A program made the position numbers and the translations under genes. From Streptomyces sp. NBC_00083 (GTDB lineage Bacteria; Actinomycetota; Actinomycetes; Streptomycetales; Streptomycetaceae), in NCBI RefSeq assembly GCF_026343295.1, contig NZ_JAPELY010000002.1:248001-312000 (forward strand): a stretch of 64,000 bases of DNA. The letters are read 5' to 3'. Below, piece after piece: positions 59,710 to 64,000 of this stretch; the first letter of the stretch is position 1, and the number at the start of each line of letters is the position of its first letter. The notes beneath the pieces were generated by a model. That model saw only the letters and a program-made list of their open reading frames with translations. It searched no databases and was not told the origin of the DNA.

Positions 59710-61323
59710 TTACGTCGGGTCCAGGCCGTGGCTGCGCAGCCACGGCAGGGGGTCTATCGACGAGCCGCCGTGCGGTCGCACCTCGAAGTGGAGGTGCGGC
59801 CCGGTGGAGTTGCCGGAGCTGCCCGAGTAGGCGATGACCTCGCCGGCCTTCACCGGACCCGAGCGGATCTTGGTGCTGGACAGATGGCAGTACCAGGTCT
59901 CCGTGCCGTCGGCGCCGGTCACTATGGCCATGTTGCCGTAGGCGCTGTTCCACTGGGTGCGGACCGTGCCGTCGATCGCCGACATCACGGGGGTGCCCAT
60001 CGAGACCGGGAAGTCGATGCCGGTGTGCACCGACATCCAGTTGACGCCGGCCTGCCCGTAGTACGCGCTGAGCCCCTTCTGCGTCACCGGCAGGACGAAC
60101 TTGGGACGAGCGGCCTCCTTGGCGGCGGCCGCGTCCTCCTTTTTCTTCTTCTCCAGGTCCTGGCGGGCCTTGAGGTCGATACGTTCCTGCGTCCTGCTGG
60201 CACGGTCGGCGAAGCTGTTGGCGTCGGCGCTGAGGTTGGCGAGCTGGGTGTCGAGGTTCTTGTTGGCGGCGACCGGCTTGACCGAGGCGGGGTCGGACGC
60301 GGCCATCACGGCGGTGCCGCCCTCGTCCTTGCCGCCGCCGAGCCCGCCCACCGAGGCGACCGCGACACCGGCGACCCCCATCACGCACACGGACGGCACC
60401 GCGACGGTCAGCAGCGCCGACCGCTTGGCGGGAGTACGCCGTCGACGGCTCCCGGCGGCGCGCCGCGCCTCCGCCCGCGAGGCCGGTACGGCGACGTCGG
60501 GCAGCTCGGCGCTCCCGTCGTGCCCGTCGCCGGGGGTTTCGCCCACCGTGTCAGGGGCCTCGGAGCCGAGCGCTTCCGCGAGCTCCACCTGGGGGAACTC
60601 GGCGGTCTCGTACGGGAGTTGGGGCTCGGTCGTCGGGGTGACCGGGGCGGCCGGGGTGGCCGGGGCGGCGTTCCACGCGGTCGCGTCGTAGGTACCGGTG
60701 TCGGCGTGGGTGCCGGGCACGGCCCACTGGCCGGTGGTGTCGTACGCGGCGGCGAAGGCGCGGGTGTCGTACTGGCCGGTGTCCTGCGCCTGGGTCCAGG
60801 CGCGGGCGTCCCACTGGCCCGTCGTGTCGAAGCTGCCGGTGTCGAACTGGCCGGTGTCGAGAGCACCGCTCTGGAACGCGCCGGTCTGCGGGGCGCTGTT
60901 GTGCAGGGCGCCCGTGTGGAAAGCACCGGTGTCGAAGGTGCCGGTGCCGAAGGCGCCCGTGTGGAAAGCACCGGTGTGGAAGGAACCGGTGTCGAGAGTG
61001 CCGGTCGCGCCGTCCGGTTCGTACGCCGTCGCCTGGGCCGGAACGGTCCACTGGCCGGTGCTGTCGTACGGGGAGGCGAAGGCGCCGGTGTCGAACTGGC
61101 CCGTGTGGCCTGCCGCGTAGCCGCTCTGCGCGGTGGGGCCGGCCGGGGCTTGCTGCCCGCCCTGCGTCGCGCTGTGCGTGGCGTCCCGCATCGCGCCGAA
61201 GAGCGGATCGACGTCGAAACTGCCGGTGCTGTGGACGTGGGGGCCGCTGCCGCCAGGGCCGTTGCTGCCGCTGAGGTAACCGTCGTGTCCGACGAACCCG
61301 GCGTGGGCGTGCTGGTCAGTCAC
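59710..61323 (-). CDS. M23-family metallopeptidase (LytM) with repetitive N-terminus
   Basis: 537 aa from GTG 61323. Residues 1-295 are non-globular: a run of pentapeptide-like units (DTG-S/A/T-F, HTGAF) at about 65-210, then an acidic Pro/Thr segment. A basic stretch and membrane helix follow (RSALLTVAVPSVCVMGVAGVAVASVGG, about 301-323). Next comes a coiled coil (NFADRASRTQERIDLKARQDLEKKKKEDAAAAKEA) and the M23 domain with zinc ligands in HTGIDFP (about 431) and HLHFEV (about 508). Topology implies the repeats are cytoplasmic and the LytM domain is outside, cutting peptidoglycan crosslinks. The 5' leader can form a GC hairpin at 61359-61388. Confidence 0.9.
   Translation of the reverse strand: MTDQHAHAGFVGHDGYLSGSNGPGGSGPHVHSTGSFDVDPLFGAMRDATHSATQGGQQAPAGPTAQSGYAAGHTGQFDTGAFASPYDSTGQWTVPAQATAYEPDGATGTLDTGSFHTGAFHTGAFGTGTFDTGAFHTGALHNSAPQTGAFQSGALDTGQFDTGSFDTTGQWDARAWTQAQDTGQYDTRAFAAAYDTTGQWAVPGTHADTGTYDATAWNAAPATPAAPVTPTTEPQLPYETAEFPQVELAEALGSEAPDTVGETPGDGHDGSAELPDVAVPASRAEARRAAGSRRRRTPAKRSALLTVAVPSVCVMGVAGVAVASVGGLGGGKDEGGTAVMAASDPASVKPVAANKNLDTQLANLSADANSFADRASRTQERIDLKARQDLEKKKKEDAAAAKEAARPKFVLPVTQKGLSAYYGQAGVNWMSVHTGIDFPVSMGTPVMSAIDGTVRTQWNSAYGNMAIVTGADGTETWYCHLSSTKIRSGPVKAGEVIAYSGSSGNSTGPHLHFEVRPHGGSSIDPLPWLRSHGLDPT
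60700..61135 (-). repeat. coding pentapeptide-type repeats in M23 protein
   Basis: Repeated 15-base units encoding xTGxF or DTTGQW variants, about 18 copies. Interrupted by unique Trp/Tyr linkers. Confidence 0.7.
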
Positions 61324-61623
61324 CAACTTCTCTCTCGCCTCGGCAACAGAACCTGCGGCCGGGGTCCCCACTGGGGTGGGGGTCCCGGGGGCAGCAGTGG
61401 CGTGACTGTACCCGGCGGTACGCGACGCCGACAATCTTCGGGGGGTTCCGGAGCCGCGAGAAACGGGCAATCGGCCGCCTTTCGGCGGACTATGGGCAGA
61501 GCCTTGGCCCTGCGTTCGAGGCACGTTCGACGTGTGTTCGGTGCGACGGGGGTGTCATCCGGCCATAGGGAGCGGGCGCGCCCGCGCGTTCCGGGCGCGG
61601 TCGTGGCGGGTGAAGTGGCAGGT

Positions 61624-62460
61624 TCAGGCGACCGAGAACGCGTCCTGATCGGCCGATTCCGGCTCCCCGGCGGTCAGCGCCTGCCGTACGCCCGCCGCTA
61701 CGGCCGGGTGAACCGGCAGGGCGAGGTGGCCGATTCCGGTCACCTGGACGTTCTGGACGAGCAGATCGGGGTGGTCGAGGCGCGCCGTCGCCACCGGGAT
61801 CATCAGCGTGTCGAGGTCGCTCCAGAAGCTCACGAAGCGGGTTCGGATGCCGGGCGCGGGGGCGCGCAGCTCCTCGATCAGCTCGGAACCGGGGCACATC
61901 TGCCGCACGATCGGATGGGCGTGCGCGAGCTGTGCCGAGCGGGTCCCGGAGTGCGGGGTGCCCAGGGTGACGAGCGTACGGACCTTCGCGTCGCCGCCCA
62001 GGCGCTGCACGTAGTAGCGGGCTATCAGGCCGCCCAGGCTGTGCCCCACTATGTCCACCTCGGGGTGGCCGGTGCGGGAGCAGATCTCCTCGACATGGCG
62101 GCCGAGCAGCTCTGCGGCGACCCTGATGTCGACGGTCAGCGGCGAGTAGTTGAGCGATTCGAGGTGCCGCCAGCCGTGCCGGGCCAGCGACCGGCGGAGC
62201 AGGACGAAGACGGACCGGTTGTCGATGAAGCCGTGCAGCAGGACCACGGGCGGGTGCGACCGGCCGGAGGTGGGCAGCTGCGGTGTGGCGGCGGGATCGG
62301 TCACGGGGTGGCGCTCCGGTGTCAGGCCGGACGGATAGAGGAGCAGGTGCCCGGCGAGGACGGCCAGATCGAGCGCGGTGGCCCGGATCAGCGCCGCCGA
62401 CAGCCACGCTCGGCGCAGGAACGGCGGCAGGGCGAGGGGTAAGAACGACAAGACCGGCAC
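61624..62460 (-). CDS. alpha/beta-hydrolase lipase-like protein
   Basis: 278 aa from GTG 62460 (GGGAGG nine bases upstream; protein starts MPVLSFLPLALPPF). ATG 62517, also with a ribosome site, would add 19 residues. A hydrophobic N-terminus may act as a membrane anchor or signal. Core: VVLLHGFIDNRSVFVLLRRSLARHGW, nucleophile in VDIVGHSLGGLIARYYV, then LVTLGTPHSGT and a late His in GIGHLAL. Class I lipase/esterase-like, probably extracellular. Convergent spacing to the M23 gene is about 300 bp with no gene inside. Confidence 0.86.
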   Translation of the reverse strand: MPVLSFLPLALPPFLRRAWLSAALIRATALDLAVLAGHLLLYPSGLTPERHPVTDPAATPQLPTSGRSHPPVVLLHGFIDNRSVFVLLRRSLARHGWRHLESLNYSPLTVDIRVAAELLGRHVEEICSRTGHPEVDIVGHSLGGLIARYYVQRLGGDAKVRTLVTLGTPHSGTRSAQLAHAHPIVRQMCPGSELIEELRAPAPGIRTRFVSFWSDLDTLMIPVATARLDHPDLLVQNVQVTGIGHLALPVHPAVAAGVRQALTAGEPESADQDAFSVA

Positions 62461-62770
62461 GGCGGCGACCTCCCGAATGGCATACGGAAGGCCACTCCGT
62501 CCCCCGTATGCCCTCATGGGGCTCCGCCGCTGAAGGGCCGCCGCCGGGGCCGGCCCCGAAAGAGCGAGGGCCGGACCACCGTGCTGCGCGGCTGGCAGCA
62601 CGGTGGTGCGGCGCCTTCGTAGCGGCTCCCCTTGCGCCGCGCCCGACCGGATGGGCGGGCTCTGCGGCGGCTGCCGAGGGCCGACTCATGCGGGTACGGT
62701 GCAAAACGAACGTGTCCCACGTGTGATTTCCCCCTCCCTCCCCACCGCGAAACGGCGGGGTGCGGGATGC

Positions 62771-62779
62771 TGTGGATAA
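62771..62779 (-). promoter_or_regulatory. DnaA box (perfect TTATCCACA)
   Basis: Minus strand TTATCCACA, the classic DnaA box, 63 bp before icmB. Isolated; a chance match is possible but the sequence is AT-rich for this genome. Confidence 0.45.
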
Positions 62780-62841
62780 CGTTCGTTCACTTCCCCGGCT
62801 CTTTGGCGCGGGGTGCGCAGGTGGGACATGTGGAGGCAGTG

Positions 62842-63255
62842 ATGGGTGTAACTGGTCCGATCCGCGTGGTGGTGGCCAAGCCGGGGCTCGACGGTCACGA
62901 TCGCGGGGCCAAGGTCATCGCGCGGGCGCTGCGTGACGCCGGCATGGAGGTCATCTACACCGGGCTGCACCAGACGCCCGAGCAGATCGTGGACACCGCG
63001 ATCCAGGAGGACGCCGACGCGATCGGCCTCTCCATCCTCTCCGGGGCGCACAACACGCTGTTCGCGAAGGTGATCGAGCTGTTGAAGGAGCGGGACGCGG
63101 AGGACATCAAGGTGTTCGGCGGGGGGATCATTCCCGAGGCCGACATTCCTCCGCTGAAGGAACTCGGCGTGGCGGAGATCTTCACGCCCGGGGCGACCAC
63201 GGGGTCCATCGTGACCTGGGTCAACGCGAACGTCCGCCAGCCGACCGACGCCTGA
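62842..63255 (+). CDS. icmB: isobutyryl-CoA mutase small (cobalamin-binding) subunit
   Basis: 137 aa from ATG 62842 with GGAGG six bases upstream. Cobalamin-binding motif VVVAKPGLDGHDRGAKVIARAL (Asp-x-His-x-x-Gly, His replacing the lower axial base), SILSGAHNTLF and GGGIIPEADI. Nearly identical in my memory to IcmB of S. cinnamonensis. It pairs with a large IcmA subunit not in this window to interconvert isobutyryl-CoA and n-butyryl-CoA, supplying branched-chain or polyketide precursors; methylmalonyl-CoA mutase partner activity is an alternative. Confidence 0.9.
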   Translation: MGVTGPIRVVVAKPGLDGHDRGAKVIARALRDAGMEVIYTGLHQTPEQIVDTAIQEDADAIGLSILSGAHNTLFAKVIELLKERDAEDIKVFGGGIIPEADIPPLKELGVAEIFTPGATTGSIVTWVNANVRQPTDA

Positions 63256-63311
63256 CCCCCACCCCGCCCCTTCCGGGGGCGCCTGCTTCCGCCCGAGGGG
63301 CGCCAGCCGCC

Positions 63312-63385
63312 GGGCACCGGACGGGCTGAGGATGCCGAGGTGGGCCGGGCATCGAGTAGCTGAGGGGCGCGGGGAACTGCGCGAG
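63312..63385 (+). repeat. Streptomyces intergenic repeat, copy A
   Basis: Begins GGGCACCGGACGGGCTGAGG, contains GCATCGAGTAG and ends GGGGCGCGGGGAACTGCGCGAG. The core AGGGGCGCGGGGAACTGCGC occurs in many Streptomyces intergenic regions in my memory. Copy B is 55 bp downstream. Confidence 0.75.
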
Positions 63386-63439
63386 CAACCCAGCACGGCC
63401 CGCACCCGAAAACCGGGGTCCACGGGGCTCGGCCCCGAG

Positions 63440-63511
63440 GGGCACCGGACGGGCTGGGGATGCGCATGCGGGCCGGCATCGAGTAGTCAGGGGCACGGGG
63501 AACTGCCCGGG
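63440..63511 (+). repeat. Streptomyces intergenic repeat, copy B
   Basis: Matches copy A (GGGCACCGGACGGGCTGGGG ... GCATCGAGTAG ... GGGGCACGGGGAACTGCCCG) with a few substitutions and single-base gaps. It contains the stop codon of the gene to its right. Confidence 0.75.
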
Positions 63512-64000
63512 TGGGCGGCTAGTTCGTCGCGCATCGCCGCGCGCAGCGACAACGTGGCGACGAGGCGCTGGAACGCCTCGGCCCAGTACCCCCCGGCCCC
63601 CGGCGACGCCCCCTCCTCCTCCGGCGGCGTAGCCGTCAGCGCCTCCAGGCGGGGCGACTCCGCAGGATCGAGGCAGCGCTCGGCCAGGCCCATGACCCCG
63701 CTGAAGCTCCACGGGTAGCTGCCCGCGTCCCGGGCGATCTCCAGGGCGTCCACCACGGCCCGCCCCAGCGCCCCGGCCCACGGGACCACACATCCTCCGA
63801 GCAGCTGGAACGCCTCCGACAACCCGTGCGCGGAGATGAACCGGGCCACCCAGTCCGCCCGTTCGTCGGGCGGCAGGACGGACAGGAGCTTGGCCCGCTC
63901 GGCGAGGGAGCCCGTGCCCGCGCCCTCCCCGGGCGGCGCTGACGGCGCGCCGAGCAGCGCCCGGGACCACTCCGCGTTCCCCTGCCGCGCCGCCGCCCGG
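63487..64000 (-). CDS. DUF5691-like protein (partial, N-terminus off window)
   Basis: About 170 residues of C-terminus. Readable features: WSRALLGAPSAPPGEGAGTG, ERAKLLSVLPPDERADWVARFISAHGLSEAFQLLGGCVVPWAG, VVDALEIARDAGSYPWSFSGVMGLAERCLDP, and LVATLSLRAAMRDELAAH. Helical, no catalytic motif. It resembles my memory of DUF5691 proteins found next to MoxR/VWA gene sets in Streptomyces. The last codons (PGSSPCP then stop) lie in the intergenic repeat, so this tail is derived from the repeat. Confidence 0.6.
   Translation of the reverse strand, partial: RAAARQGNAEWSRALLGAPSAPPGEGAGTGSLAERAKLLSVLPPDERADWVARFISAHGLSEAFQLLGGCVVPWAGALGRAVVDALEIARDAGSYPWSFSGVMGLAERCLDPAESPRLEALTATPPEEEGASPGAGGYWAEAFQRLVATLSLRAAMRDELAAHPGSSPCP

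Noticed and set aside
1..64000. tRNA, rRNA, CRISPR, insertion sequence or phage genes
   Set aside because: None seen on either strand; accessory blocks are inferred from gene content only, without integrase or attachment sites.

Overview
The window is a stretch of high-GC actinobacterial chromosome, almost certainly Streptomyces. It carries whiD, bldM and an ShbA-type sigma factor next to groES-groEL1, guaB, guaB3, a five-kinase cluster, guaA and icmB. This gene order follows what I remember of the S. coelicolor core chromosome around SCO4760-SCO4801. I saw no rRNA, tRNA, CRISPR array, transposase or plasmid/phage gene.

Layout. Positions 1-2614 hold a truncated THUMP-like methyltransferase and two tandem NodB-type deacetylase lipoproteins. 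Positions 2773-5093 hold a chaperonin operon with two perfect-spacing CIRCE operators and a strong terminator. Positions 5115-16698 look like an accessory block. It contains a SnoaL-like protein, a sugar ABC importer with a D-2-hydroxyacid dehydrogenase (substrate-binding protein, two permeases, no ATPase), a chimeric DeoR-HTH/LacI-sensor regulator with TTCGATCA-type operators, a DUF2264 protein, an SDR, a MOSC protein and a LysR regulator. Positions 16805-21994 form the developmental and purine core: whiD diverging from bldM, then shbA, guaB and guaB3. Positions 22009-25862 hold a small membrane protein, a nucleotide-sugar dehydrogenase homologue that has lost its catalytic residues, and glpD, with two DnaA boxes between the last two. 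Positions 26528-37918 hold five serine/threonine-kinase-family membrane proteins in a row. The second is a pseudokinase, and the five share a related extracellular C-terminal domain.

Positions 38083-45776 hold a succinic semialdehyde dehydrogenase, a GMC oxidoreductase, a membrane-anchored hypothetical protein, an AroQ chorismate mutase and guaA. The chorismate mutase is preceded by what looks like an attenuator: a leaderless 26-codon ORF with Phe-Val-Phe-Thr-Tyr, followed by a U-tailed terminator. Positions 45793-55277 hold small unknowns, a TerD-family protein, DoxX, a PspC protein divergent from a PspC-histidine kinase and response regulator pair, and two tandem membrane-anchored esterases. 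Positions 55332-64000 hold envelope and housekeeping genes: NlpC/P60 hydrolase, PcrA helicase, M23 endopeptidase, a lipase and IcmB. The window ends with a truncated gene whose 3' end lies inside a duplicated intergenic repeat.

Themes. Purine synthesis (guaB, guaB3, guaA), development (whiD, bldM, the sigma factor) and envelope work (kinases, hydrolases, deacetylases, PspC system) are interleaved. The groES-groEL1, WhiB, sigma, guaB2, guaB3, GMC, guaA order is also that of Mycobacterium tuberculosis, so this is an ancient actinobacterial neighbourhood into which newer blocks have been inserted. Start codons were chosen from Shine-Dalgarno sequences, coupling and homologue memory. No database search was run.
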